From: Pseudomonas sp. SCB32 | GTDB lineage: Bacteria > Pseudomonadota > Gammaproteobacteria > Pseudomonadales > Pseudomonadaceae | Assembly (NCBI RefSeq): GCF_009189165.1 | Contig: NZ_CP045118.1 | Location: 1,736,001 to 1,800,000, forward strand | Length of the DNA: 64,000 nt | Direction of reading: 5' to 3' | In this document: positions 1-7,372 of the stretch, in pieces | How the letters are laid out: each line of letters opens with the position of its first letter | Position numbering within the stretch: position 1 is the first letter of the stretch | Notes under the pieces: generated by a model | Databases searched by the model: none | What the model was told of the DNA's origin: nothing | What the model saw: only the letters and a program-made list of their open reading frames with translations | Program-made: the position numbers and the translations under genes

Positions 1-430
1 GGGTGAGCAGCGGGGCGAGGAGGGTAGTGACGCCGGCAATGGCCACCGACAGCGCCAGGTCGCCGCGCGACAACCAGGTCATCACGTTGGAGGCGGTGCC
101 GCTGGGGCAGCAGCCGACCAGGATCACGCCGACGGCGATCTCCGCCGGCAGGTGCATCGCCTGGCAGAGCAGCCAGGCCACGCCGGGCATGATCACGAAG
201 TGGGCGATCACCCCGAGGGCGACGCGCCAGGGATGCCGGGCGACTTCGGCGAAGTCCTCGACCCTGAGGGTCAGGCCCATGCCGAACATCACCACGCCGA
301 GCATCGGCACGATGGCGGGGGTGAGCGGGGTGAAGAGGGTGGGGACGAAGAACGCCAGGATGGCGAAGAGCAGCACCCAGAGGGCGAAGGTGTTGCCCAT
401 GAAGCGGCTGAGGAGAATGAGAGCACGCAT
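1..430 (-). CDS. Bile acid:sodium symporter family (BASS) transporter, 3' part cut by window edge
   Basis: Reading the minus strand from an ATG at 430 gives at least 143 residues beginning MRALILLSRFMGNTFALWVL and continuing off the window. The protein is very hydrophobic, with several membrane segments (about residues 10-30, 37-55, 68-90, 95-112). It carries the glycine/asparagine-rich stretch GCCPSGTASNVMTWL, which matches the sodium-binding region of the BASS fold. Family members import bile acids, pantoate, pyruvate or other organic anions with Na+ in the inner membrane; the substrate here cannot be told. It lies 55 bp downstream of rdgC on the same strand, so it might be co-transcribed. 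The C-terminal half is missing because the window starts inside the gene. Confidence 0.85.
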   Translation of the reverse strand, partial: MRALILLSRFMGNTFALWVLLFAILAFFVPTLFTPLTPAIVPMLGVVMFGMGLTLRVEDFAEVARHPWRVALGVIAHFVIMPGVAWLLCQAMHLPAEIAVGVILVGCCPSGTASNVMTWLSRGDLALSVAIAGVTTLLAPLLT

Positions 431-485
431 GGGGCCTTCCTTGTTGGTATGTCAGGCGCCGCGCGGAGGCGGCGCCCGTCGGGCA

Positions 486-1406
486 TCAGATGCCTTCCGG
501 CATCGCCTCGCCACCGAGAGCTTCGACCAGCGCCGGGAGGAACTCGGCAAACGTCAGCATCATCAGGGTGAAGCTGGCATCGAGCTGGCCGAGGGCGTCT
601 TCGCCACCGTCCTGCTCGGCCTTTTCCTGCAGCATGTCTTCGAAGCGCAGGCGCTTGATCACCACCTTGTCGTCGAGGACGAAGGACAGCTTGTCCGACC
701 AGGCCAGGGACAGCTGGGTGACCAGCTTGCCGGCGGTCAGGTGCAACTGGATTTCCTCGCTGGTCAGGTCCTGGCGCTTGCAGCGCACCACGCCGCCGTC
801 TTCATGCGTGTCGCGCAGCTCGCATTCGTCGAGGACGAAGAAGTCGCCAGCGGCCTCCTGGGTCTTCACCCATTCGGTCAGGGTGGCGGTCGGCGCGACC
901 TTCACGGTCAGCGGGCGCACCGGCAGCGAGCCCAGGGCTTCGCGCAGGGTGGAGAGCAGGTCTTCGGCCTTCTTCGCGCTGGAGGAGTCGACCAGGATCA
1001 GGCCGAGGCTCGGGGCGATGGCGGCGAAGGTAGCCGAGCGGCGGATGAAGGCGCGCGGCAGCAGGGTCTGGACGATCTCGTCCTTGAGCTGGTCGCGCTC
1101 CTTCTTGTAGACCTTGCGCATCTGCGCGGTCTCGATTTCGTCGACCTTGTCCTTCAGTGCGTCACGCACGACGCTGCCGGGGAGGATGCGTTCTTCCTTA
1201 CGCGCGCTGATCAGGAAGAAGCCTTCGCTGGCGTGGACCAGTGGCGCGTCCGGGCCCTTGCCGAAGGGCGCGGAAAAACCGTAGGTGGCGAGCTCCTGGC
1301 TGGCGCAGGGGCGCGCCGGCTTGCTGGCCAGGGCCTTCTCCAGGGCATCGGCGTCGATCTGCAGATCCTGGGTGAGGCGGTATACGAGCAGGTTGCGGAA
1401 CCACAT
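486..1406 (-). CDS. rdgC: Recombination-associated protein RdgC
   Basis: The 306-residue product starts [11 protein letters not shown], a highly recognisable RdgC N terminus, and its length matches the E. coli protein (about 303). RdgC is a nucleoid-associated, ring-forming DNA-binding protein. It binds double-stranded DNA without sequence preference and restrains RecA filament formation. Basic and acidic helices around residues 85-120 ([18 protein letters not shown]) fit the family. In Pseudomonas it is a stand-alone housekeeping gene, as seems the case here: it reads away from the tRNA promoter on the other strand. Nothing looks truncated. Confidence 0.95.
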   Translation of the reverse strand: MWFRNLLVYRLTQDLQIDADALEKALASKPARPCASQELATYGFSAPFGKGPDAPLVHASEGFFLISARKEERILPGSVVRDALKDKVDEIETAQMRKVYKKERDQLKDEIVQTLLPRAFIRRSATFAAIAPSLGLILVDSSSAKKAEDLLSTLREALGSLPVRPLTVKVAPTATLTEWVKTQEAAGDFFVLDECELRDTHEDGGVVRCKRQDLTSEEIQLHLTAGKLVTQLSLAWSDKLSFVLDDKVVIKRLRFEDMLQEKAEQDGGEDALGQLDASFTLMMLTFAEFLPALVEALGGEAMPEGI

Positions 1407-1534
1407 GAGGGGCTAACTCCTGGACACAAAGGCCCCATTATTCCGTCAGGCGCTTTCCAGGCCAACCCCGTTTCGTCATTCGCACACTTCATCTAAGCCT
1501 TTGGAACATCTGAAAATTTTTTTCATTGAGGGGC

Positions 1535-1563
1535 TTGCCAGCCTCGAATCTCCTCCGTAGAAT
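1535..1563 (+). promoter_or_regulatory. Sigma-70 promoter of the tRNA-Val/tRNA-Asp transcript
   Basis: TTGCCA at 1535-1540 and TAGAAT at 1558-1563 are separated by exactly 17 bp, close to ideal for the housekeeping sigma factor. The expected start is near 1570, about 15 bp before the tRNA-Val gene. The discriminator just after the -10 box is GCGCCCC, the GC-rich type linked to stringent (ppGpp/DksA) control of stable RNA promoters. Regulation is inferred from this pattern. Confidence 0.75.
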
Positions 1564-1584
1564 GCGCCCCACTTCGAGAGTGAA

Positions 1585-1660
1585 GGGTGATTAGCTCAGC
1601 TGGGAGAGCATCTGCCTTACAAGCAGAGGGTCGGCGGTTCGATCCCGTCATCACCCACCA
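1585..1660 (+). tRNA. tRNA-Val (anticodon TAC)
   Basis: A 76-nt cloverleaf with the CCA end encoded. The acceptor stem GGGTGAT (1585-1591) pairs with ATCACCC (1650-1656). The D-loop TTAGCTCAGCTGGGAGAGC, the anticodon loop CTTACAA and the T-arm GGTTCGATCC are all present. The TAC anticodon reads GTA and, with wobble modification, other valine codons. Confidence 0.97.
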
Positions 1661-1675
1661 AACTCGAGGTCCGAC

Positions 1676-1752
1676 GCAGCGGTAGTTCAGTCGGTTAGAA
1701 TACCGGCCTGTCACGCCGGGGGTCGCGGGTTCGAGTCCCGTCCGCTGCGCCA
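1676..1752 (+). tRNA. tRNA-Asp (anticodon GTC)
   Basis: A 77-nt cloverleaf with encoded CCA. The acceptor stem GCAGCGG (1676-1682) pairs with CCGCTGC (1742-1748), followed by discriminator G. The anticodon loop is CTGTCAC, and the T-arm contains GGTTCGAGTCC. It follows tRNA-Val by only 15 bp, so both come from the promoter at 1535-1563 and are processed from one precursor. Confidence 0.97.
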
Positions 1753-1760
1753 TATTTCGA

Positions 1761-1797
1761 AAAGCCCTCAGGTAGCGATACTTGGGGGCTTTTTCTT
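1761..1797 (+). terminator. Rho-independent terminator of the tRNA operon
   Basis: AAGCCCTCAGGTA and TACTTGGGGGCTTT form an imperfect stem followed by TTTTTCTTT. It sits 9 bp after the encoded CCA end of tRNA-Asp. Confidence 0.8.
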
Positions 1798-1995
1798 TGC
1801 GCTCGAAAAAGCCGCGCCAGTTCGCATTCCTTCGACCTGTTCGTCGAACATATCCTGTTAATTTTCCTATAAGTTTGCTGTGGGAACTTCTCCTCTGGCA
1901 GGGGTTCCTATTGCCCATAGCCACTGGCCACGAGCGCCTGATAAGCTCGCGGCTTCAAAGACCCTGCCATGACGGCGTAAAGACAAGGATTCAGC

Positions 1996-2742
1996 ATGAA
2001 ACAACATCGGTTGGCGGCAGCGATCGCGCTGGTCGGCCTGGTTCTCGCGGGCTGCGACAAGCAAGCCGCTGAAGTGGAACTGAAGACCCCCGCCCAGAAA
2101 GCCTCCTACGGTATTGGCCTGAACATGGGCAAGAGCCTGGCCCAGGAAGGCATGAACGATCTCGACTCCAAGGCTGTTGCCCTGGGTATCGAGGACGCCG
2201 TTGGCAAGCAGAAGCAGAAGCTGACCGATGAAGAGCTGACCGAAGCCTTCACCTTCCTGCAGAAACGCGCCGAAGAGCAGCTCGCCAAGAAGAACTCCGA
2301 AGCCCTGGAAGCAGGCAAGAAGTTCCTCGAGACCAACGGCAAGCGCGAAGGCGTGGTCACCACCAAGTCCGGCCTGCAGTACGAAGTCGTCAAGAAAGCC
2401 GACGGCCCGCAGCCCAAGGCTACCGACGTGGTCACCGTTCACTACGAAGGCAAGCTGGTCGACGGCACCGTATTCGACAGCTCCATCCAGCGTGGCAGCC
2501 CGATCGATCTGCCGGTTGGCGGCGTGATTCCGGGTTGGGTCGAGGCGCTGCAACTGATGCACGTCGGCGAGAAGATCAAGCTCTACATCCCGAGCGAACT
2601 GGCCTACGGCGCGCAGAGCCCGAGCCCGACCATCCCGGCGAACTCCGTGCTGGTGTTCGACCTGGAGCTGCTGGGCATCAAGGATCAGAATCAGCCGGAA
2701 GCTGGTCCGGAAGCGACCCTGGAAGCTCCGAAGCAGAACTGA
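1996..2742 (+). CDS. FKBP-type peptidyl-prolyl isomerase, lipoprotein (Mip/FkpA-like)
   Basis: A 248-residue secreted foldase. The signal peptide ends in a lipobox (LVLAGC, Cys20), so the protein should be lipid-anchored in the envelope. Residues 30-120 form the helical dimerisation region typical of Mip/FkpA/FklB (KASYGIGLNMGKSL). Residues from about 130 to 230 are the FKBP catalytic domain (VHYEGKLVDGTVFDSS, GWVEAL, LAYGA, VFDLELL). It would catalyse proline cis-trans isomerisation and act as a chaperone for periplasmic or outer-membrane proteins. The acidic Pro/Glu-rich tail is variable in the family. AAGGA at 1984-1988 supports the ATG. It is monocistronic, with a terminator directly after it. 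Confidence 0.93.
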   Translation: MKQHRLAAAIALVGLVLAGCDKQAAEVELKTPAQKASYGIGLNMGKSLAQEGMNDLDSKAVALGIEDAVGKQKQKLTDEELTEAFTFLQKRAEEQLAKKNSEALEAGKKFLETNGKREGVVTTKSGLQYEVVKKADGPQPKATDVVTVHYEGKLVDGTVFDSSIQRGSPIDLPVGGVIPGWVEALQLMHVGEKIKLYIPSELAYGAQSPSPTIPANSVLVFDLELLGIKDQNQPEAGPEATLEAPKQN

Positions 2743-2761
2743 GTACCTTCGTACCAATGAA

Positions 2762-2796
2762 AGCGCCCCGTTACCCGCGGGGCGTTTTCGTTTTTG
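2762..2796 (+). terminator. Terminator of the FKBP gene
   Basis: GCGCCCC and GGGGCG pair around a short loop and are followed by TTTTCGTTTTT, about 20 bp after the stop codon. Confidence 0.85.
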
Positions 2797-2978
2797 CCGG
2801 ACCTGCTCTGGAACGGGCGGCAGACCCGAGGGTCTGTTTGGGAGTAGGCTGGGCCGTGCTGTTACGCTTATGCACATAATTGCCGCAGCTGTAGTGACAC
2901 CGGGTGCTTGACATTCCGGTGGCCATCGAATAGCCGCAACTGCATGATTTTTAACGTATTTGTCAGGCTGGATAAAAA

Positions 2979-3071
2979 ATCGCCTATCTGTCTGGAGCCC
3001 TGATGGCTCGGGCCTTTGGGCGATGTTGAAGCTTTCTTTCAACAGAGTTATCCACAGTAAAGGTGGATAAC
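2979..3071 (+). promoter_or_regulatory. Structured leader upstream of the YkvA gene with paired DnaA-box-like sequences
   Basis: Three nested or consecutive inverted repeats precede the next gene. ATCGCC (2979-2984) can pair with GGCGAT (3019-3024), enclosing the hairpin GAGCC/GGCTC (2995-2999 with 3005-3009). TGTTGAA (3024-3030) pairs with TTCAACA (3038-3044). GTTATCCAC (3047-3055) pairs perfectly with GTGGATAAC (3063-3071). The last arms contain the DnaA consensus TTATCCACA at 3048-3056 and a one-mismatch copy on the other strand. Whether this works as RNA structure or as DNA sites is not known. The rest of the 2797-3112 gap shows nothing further that I can support. Confidence 0.45.
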
Positions 3072-3112
3072 CTGAACCATTCCCGTCTGAGTATTCCTAC
3101 CAAGGTGGAGTG

Positions 3113-3532
3113 ATGAGAAAACCTCCGGGATTCGATCGCTACCTGAACCTTGCCGGACGATTCCTGGCCCGTGGCCGGGTGCCGGCGTTGTTGTTCGCGG
3201 TGGCGCGCAAGAGTGGCCGGCTGAAGCTGGTCCGCAGTGACCTGAAACTGCTGCAGGAACTGCTGGTGGCCTGGGTGCGCGGTGATTATCGCGGCATCAG
3301 TTCCCAGGCCCTGGTGTCCGTCGTGGCGGCGCTGCTGTATTTCCTGTCGCCGGTGGATCTGATACCTGACTGGTTGCCGGGTGTGGGGCTGCTCGACGAC
3401 CTCGCCGTGCTGGCCTGGGTTGTGCGTCGCTGGCAGTCCGAGCTGGATGCCTTCAAGGTGTGGCGTGACGGCCAGGGTGTGGAAACCCGCGAGGCGCTCA
3501 GGCAGCTGCCGGCGCCGGTTCAGCGGCGCTGA
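3113..3532 (+). CDS. YkvA-family (DUF1232) small membrane-associated protein
   Basis: A 139-residue protein whose central part (about residues 66-105) is the DUF1232/YkvA signature: a hydrophobic segment followed by LSPVDLIPDWLPGVGLLDDL. Family members are small proteins of unknown function, probably inserted in or attached to the inner membrane. The ATG at 3113 is preferred over the in-frame GTG at 3110 because AAGG at 3102-3105 lies seven bases before it. The last 13 bases overlap the end of the convergent gene that follows. It may be controlled by the structured leader just upstream. Confidence 0.85.
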   Translation: MRKPPGFDRYLNLAGRFLARGRVPALLFAVARKSGRLKLVRSDLKLLQELLVAWVRGDYRGISSQALVSVVAALLYFLSPVDLIPDWLPGVGLLDDLAVLAWVVRRWQSELDAFKVWRDGQGVETREALRQLPAPVQRR

Positions 3533-4278
3533 CGCAGCAGCTGGTTCTGCTGGGCAAGCATGCGCTGGATGGAACCGTCGTCCACCAGTGTCTGCAGTGC
3601 CGCGTCGAGTCGCTCGGCTGGAATCGGTAGCGTCGGGCCGTAGGAGCAGCGGATCGAATAGCGCTGCAGGATGCCGGGATTGACCCGGATGCTCAGGCCG
3701 GGGTGTTCCCGCAGCAGGAATTCCAGCGGCCGGCGCATGTCGACGATGGCGTCCAGGCGATTGTGTTCGAGCATGTGCAGGCGGGTTTCCAGGTCGCGCA
3801 CGTCGTTGCGACGAATCGCGTGGCTGGCGAAGGCCTCCATCAATGCCGGCGGATAGACGTAGCCGAGGCTGGTGCCGAGTGTGTGGCCGCGCAGGGCGTC
3901 GAGTGTGTTCAAGGCGGGCGCGTCACTGCGTTGTGCCAGAACGTCCTCCTCCTCGAACAGGCTGGGCGACCAGTGCAGCTTCTCCGGGGCGCTCATCCAT
4001 TGCGGGTTGTTGATGCACAGCAGCTGGATACTGCCCTGTTGCAATGAGGCTTCCACACGTTTGTCCGGGGTCTCGACGAAGCGAACCTCGAGGTTCAGGA
4101 GCTGTCCGACCCTTTCGCCCAGATCACGAATGAAGCCGTGCGCCAATTCGTGGTCAATACTTTCCACGTAGGGCATTCCGTTGCTTGGCGAGTAGCCCCA
4201 GCGCAGTTCGTCGGCGCTACAGAGGACACTGGCCAAGCAGAGGCAGATCAGGAGAAGACGCGGCAAGTCGGTCCCCAT
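3520..4278 (-). CDS. Periplasmic solute-binding-like protein (SBP_bac_3 family)
   Basis: A 252-residue secreted protein with signal peptide MGTDLPRLLLICLCLASVLCSA, then mature DELRWGYSPSNGMPYV, an opening typical of polar amino-acid-binding and related periplasmic proteins. The fold should be the two-lobe type II binding protein, but no transporter genes lie beside it. In Pseudomonas such orphans are often of unknown role, some acting as ligand sensors. The hinge-like EVRFVETPDKRVEASLQQGSIQLLC matches the family. It converges on and overlaps the YkvA gene by 13 bp. Confidence 0.75.
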   Translation of the reverse strand: MGTDLPRLLLICLCLASVLCSADELRWGYSPSNGMPYVESIDHELAHGFIRDLGERVGQLLNLEVRFVETPDKRVEASLQQGSIQLLCINNPQWMSAPEKLHWSPSLFEEEDVLAQRSDAPALNTLDALRGHTLGTSLGYVYPPALMEAFASHAIRRNDVRDLETRLHMLEHNRLDAIVDMRRPLEFLLREHPGLSIRVNPGILQRYSIRCSYGPTLPIPAERLDAALQTLVDDGSIQRMLAQQNQLLRQRR

Positions 4279-4365
4279 GTTCGGCTGGAAGTGACGGCAG
4301 CAGCAGTATAGCCGGCACAGGTGCCGGTCAGGCTGTTAAGATGGCGGCCTGCAAGGAGTGTTGTC

Positions 4366-4683
4366 ATGAACGTGCAAGTCATCATGCGTGACGGCGAGGC
4401 GGAATACGCCGTTGTTCCCTGGGCCGAGTACCAGGCACTGTTGGCCGCCGCCGGCCGCGGTGCCGCACAGGTGGTCAAACCTGCCGCAGCACCCGTATCC
4501 GACGAGGCTCCGAACTGGAAAAACCTGCGCGAGGCGCGCGGCTTTTCCCTCGAGACACTGGCGCGTGCGGTGGGCATCAGTCCGTCCTACCTCGCTCTCA
4601 TCGAAAGCGGCGAGCGCGAGGCCAGCGACGCCATTCAGCACGGCCTGCGCCGTGCCCTGGGCATTGGGGAGTCCGGGTCTTGA
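4366..4683 (+). CDS. Helix-turn-helix (XRE/Cro type) DNA-binding protein
   Basis: A 105-residue protein. Residues 1-30 (MNVQVIMRDGEAEYAVVPWA) form a short beta-rich region that resembles the start of antitoxin-like proteins. A Pro/Ala linker follows, then an XRE helix-turn-helix at about 54-98 (LREARGFSLETLARAVGISPSYLALIESG). AAGGAG at 4353-4358 places the start at 4366. Its TGA overlaps the TTG start of the next gene, so the two are translationally coupled, and a third gene follows. It is likely the regulator of this small operon. The target is unknown. Confidence 0.8.
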   Translation: MNVQVIMRDGEAEYAVVPWAEYQALLAAAGRGAAQVVKPAAAPVSDEAPNWKNLREARGFSLETLARAVGISPSYLALIESGEREASDAIQHGLRRALGIGESGS

Positions 4684-5045
4684 GCGTACAGATCAGTCGC
4701 AAACACTGGGAAGGTCTGCTCGGTGAGCTGGAAGACGCCCGCCGCCAGCGCCATCTGTTGACCTACCGGGCGCTGATCGAGCGCCTGCAATTGCCCACGC
4801 CGGCGATGACCACCCTGACCGCCGCCCTCGAACATCTCGCCGCCCTGGATGCCCGCGCCGGGCGTCCGTTGCGCAGTTCGCTGGTGATCAGCCAGGGGGC
4901 GAGCCGTCTGCCGCGTACCGGCTTCTTCGAATGCGTGGAGCGCCTGGGGCGCTTCTCCGGCGCACCGGATGGTCCGGCGGCGGCGGGTTGGCATGCGGCG
5001 GAAGTAGTGCGGGTCTTCGAGTTCGAGTACCCCGAGGAGCTTTGA
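4680..5045 (+). CDS. Conserved hypothetical protein in HTH operon
   Basis: A 121-residue protein that I do not recognise. It starts with TTG at 4680, overlapping the upstream stop by four bases, with GGGGA at 4667-4670 as ribosome site. The N-terminal half is helical and rich in Arg/Leu (HWEGLLGELEDARRQRHLLTYRALIERLQL). The C-terminal half contains RSSLVISQGASRLPRTGFFECVERLG, a layout in which a small helical domain precedes a possible ligand or RNA fold. There is no signal peptide or membrane span. The coupling to the HTH gene suggests a shared cytoplasmic task. Confidence 0.7.
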   Translation: MSVQISRKHWEGLLGELEDARRQRHLLTYRALIERLQLPTPAMTTLTAALEHLAALDARAGRPLRSSLVISQGASRLPRTGFFECVERLGRFSGAPDGPAAAGWHAAEVVRVFEFEYPEEL

Positions 5046-5046
5046 G

Positions 5047-5532
5047 GTGGAGACGCCGCGTGAGCTGTTCTGGCGCCTGCGGGCGCGCCTGGCCTATGCC
5101 GTGGCGCGACGACTGATGGGCTGGCCCTGGCTGGTCCGCCAGCCACGTGCCTGGCAGTGGATGCAGGGGCAGTTCTCGCGCAGGGCCAACCTGGGCGACA
5201 TCGCCGCACAGAGTTTCTATGGACACCTGCTGCTGTTCCGGGGGCAGGGCCTGGGCGCTCGCGAGGAAGGGTTGCGTCTGCTGCGTCTGGCCGCGACTGG
5301 CGGTGATGCCAAGGCTGCCTATCAGGTCGGCGTGCAACTGCTCAAGGGCGATACCCGCCATGCCGCCGATGCGCAGGAAGCCGCGCGCTACTGGGGGCAG
5401 GCCGCAGAGGCCGGCCATCCACTGGCGGCGCGCAAGCTGATGGAGCTTTACCGCAATGGCGGCCCCGGTCTGCTGCCCGATGAGACCCAGGCGGCGCGCT
5501 ATGAAGCGCGCGCCCATCATCTCGGGCTCTGA
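5047..5532 (+). CDS. Sel1-repeat (SLR) protein
   Basis: A 161-residue protein starting with GTG one base after the previous stop. From about residue 55 it has Sel1-like helical repeats, seen as AAQSFYGHLLLFRGQG, KAAYQVGVQLLKGD and PLAARKLMELYRNGG spaced about 36 residues apart. These repeats act as protein-interaction scaffolds. The N-terminal 50 residues are basic and Trp-rich (RLRARLAYAVARRLMGWPWL), perhaps membrane-associated. It is the last gene of a tight three-gene operon with an HTH regulator. The partner is unknown. Confidence 0.8.
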   Translation: METPRELFWRLRARLAYAVARRLMGWPWLVRQPRAWQWMQGQFSRRANLGDIAAQSFYGHLLLFRGQGLGAREEGLRLLRLAATGGDAKAAYQVGVQLLKGDTRHAADAQEAARYWGQAAEAGHPLAARKLMELYRNGGPGLLPDETQAARYEARAHHLGL

Positions 5533-5534
5533 GC

Positions 5535-7283
5535 TCAGTCGGCGCTGAGGATGTGCAGGCTGTAGCCGGGCACGGCCTTGGCGTGCCGCTTGGCCTCGGA
5601 CGCCAGTCCCGCCAGTTGTCCGGCATCCAGGCGGGCGCAAGCCTCGGCCTTGAGGTGCACCACGCCAATCGACAGTGACAGCAGGGGGAACTCCTCGCGC
5701 TGCCCGTGCCGGTTGTGCGAGACGAAACAGCCCGCTTCGAGATGCTCGCGGCTGTAGAAGCGCCGGCACTGCCCCTGGAAGTCTTCCAGCAGGTGATTGA
5801 GGTGTTCGCGCCAGTCCCGGTTGCCCAGCACGAGCATGAAGTCATCGCCGCCGATATGACCGACGAAGTCCTGCGCCGGGTCTACCCGTTCGCCCAGGCA
5901 TTGCGCCAGGCACAGCAGCACTTCATCGCCACGCGCGTAGCCGTAGAGGTCGTTGAAGGGCTTGAAGCTGTCGATGTCCACGTAGCACACCACGGCTTCC
6001 CGGCCCTGCTGAAGCAGCCGGGTCAGGCACTGCTGGATCGGTACGTTGCCCGGCAGCAGGGTCAGCGGGTTGGCGTAGCGTGCCTGGCGGATCTTCTGTT
6101 CGGTAATCAGCTTGAGCACGTCGATCACCCGGCCCAGCCCCAGGTAGCGGCCGTTCAGGGTGATGATGAAGTCTTCCTCGATGCGCTGTCGCGCACGGCT
6201 GGTCAGCAGGCGGCTGACCTGTTGCAGCGACTGGCTGCGTTCCACCGCAAGAAAGTCGCTGCTCATCAGGCGGCTGATCGGCTTGCGTGCGTAGAGTTCC
6301 GTCGCGAAGGGTTTCAGCAGGGCGTCGGAGAGGGCATGCCGGTGGACAATTCCAACCGGCTGATCGGCGCTGTCCAGCACCGCCAGGGAGTTCAGGTTGG
6401 CCTGGGCGCGGAAGGCCTCCAGTACGTCGCCAATCGGGGTTTCGTCGCGTACCGCCGGCTGTTCGAGCAGCAGCGGTTGCAGGTCGGAGGGTTCGTCGGC
6501 GAGCAGGCTGCCGCTGGCATCCACGTCCGGCAGCAGGTTTCGCGCATCGCGCGGTGGCTGTTCGCTGGGACGGCCGAACAGGTAGCCCTGTACCAGGTCG
6601 ACGCCCATTTCCGAGAGCACCGCGAGCTCTTCGGCAAGCTCGATGCCTTCGGCGATGACCTGGGCACGCGAGGCGTGGGCCATCTTCAGGATGGAGCCGA
6701 CGAACTCGCGCTTCACCGCATCCAGGTGAATGCCTTCGATGAAATGGCGGTCGATCTTCACGTAGTCGGGGCGCAGCTCCGACCACAGGCGCAGGCTGGA
6801 ATAACCCGCGCCGAGGTCGTCGAGGGCAATGGAGAAGCCCATCGCCCGATAATGGTGAAGGGCGGTGTCGAGCAGGCTGAAATCCTCGATGGGCGTCTGC
6901 TCGGTGAGTTCGATCACCACGTCGCTCGGCGAGATGCCGAAGGTCTGCAGCAACTGCAGGGTGCGACCGGGCTGGTGGGTGGGCTCCAGCAGCGATTCGG
7001 GGGAAACGTTGAGAAACAGCTTGCCGTCGAGGTTCAGGTCACGGAAGCGCGCGCAGGCCTGGCGTCGGCAGAGCAGCTCCAGCTGGCTCAGGCGGCCGCT
7101 GCTGCGGGCGATGCTGAACAGCGGAAGGGGCGAGTGCAGGGGGCCGTTGGAGGGGCCGCGGGTGAGGGCTTCGTAGCCGACCAGGCGCCGTTCGGAGAGC
7201 GACAGGATGGGCTGGAACAGGCAGTGCAGGTCGCCGTGAGCGAGGATCTGGTCCAGGGCGCTCAACTGCTCGGTGACGGTCAT
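5535..7283 (-). CDS. EAL-CBS-GGDEF cyclic-di-GMP phosphodiesterase
   Basis: A 582-residue cytoplasmic protein (start ATG at 7283, MTVTEQLSALDQIL). Residues 15-250 form an EAL domain with the expected catalytic set: YEALTRG, NVSPE, ELTEQ, DDLGAG, KIDRHF, AEGIE and QGYLFGRP. It should therefore hydrolyse c-di-GMP. Residues about 270-390 are a CBS-domain pair (VGIVHRHALSDALL, LMSSDFLAVE), which may bind adenine nucleotides. The C-terminal GGDEF domain has GGDDF in place of GGDEF and no RxxD inhibitory site, so cyclase activity is doubtful. The arrangement matches the P. aeruginosa PA3258-type protein, also next to prc. An earlier in-frame TTG would lie inside the prc terminator. Confidence 0.9.
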   Translation of the reverse strand: MTVTEQLSALDQILAHGDLHCLFQPILSLSERRLVGYEALTRGPSNGPLHSPLPLFSIARSSGRLSQLELLCRRQACARFRDLNLDGKLFLNVSPESLLEPTHQPGRTLQLLQTFGISPSDVVIELTEQTPIEDFSLLDTALHHYRAMGFSIALDDLGAGYSSLRLWSELRPDYVKIDRHFIEGIHLDAVKREFVGSILKMAHASRAQVIAEGIELAEELAVLSEMGVDLVQGYLFGRPSEQPPRDARNLLPDVDASGSLLADEPSDLQPLLLEQPAVRDETPIGDVLEAFRAQANLNSLAVLDSADQPVGIVHRHALSDALLKPFATELYARKPISRLMSSDFLAVERSQSLQQVSRLLTSRARQRIEEDFIITLNGRYLGLGRVIDVLKLITEQKIRQARYANPLTLLPGNVPIQQCLTRLLQQGREAVVCYVDIDSFKPFNDLYGYARGDEVLLCLAQCLGERVDPAQDFVGHIGGDDFMLVLGNRDWREHLNHLLEDFQGQCRRFYSREHLEAGCFVSHNRHGQREEFPLLSLSIGVVHLKAEACARLDAGQLAGLASEAKRHAKAVPGYSLHILSAD

Positions 7284-7302
7284 GACGGTTCTCGGTGGAT
7301 GA

Positions 7303-7330
7303 AAATGCAAAGGGCCGGTTTCCCGGCCCT
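7303..7330 (-). terminator. Terminator of prc
   Basis: AGGGCCGG (7311-7318) pairs with CCGGCCCT (7323-7330). On the minus strand the hairpin is followed by TTTGCATTTTC. It lies about 40 bp after the prc stop and before the EAL gene. Confidence 0.75.
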
Positions 7331-7372
7331 GTGCATTTCACGACAGCGTCATGACTGTTTGATTACATCCGA

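Noticed and set aside
3..1496. A 497-residue plus-strand frame spanning the rdgC and BASS region
   Set aside because: It lies on the opposite strand of two well-supported genes and has the low-complexity composition of an antisense shadow in GC-rich DNA.
1585..1752. tRNA genes as integration site of a genomic island
   Set aside because: No integrase gene, no direct repeat of a tRNA 3' end and no unusual gene content is seen on either side within the window.
3047..3071. Chromosomal replication origin
   Set aside because: Only two DnaA-box-like sequences are present, with no AT-rich unwinding region and no dnaA, dnaN or rpmH beside it.
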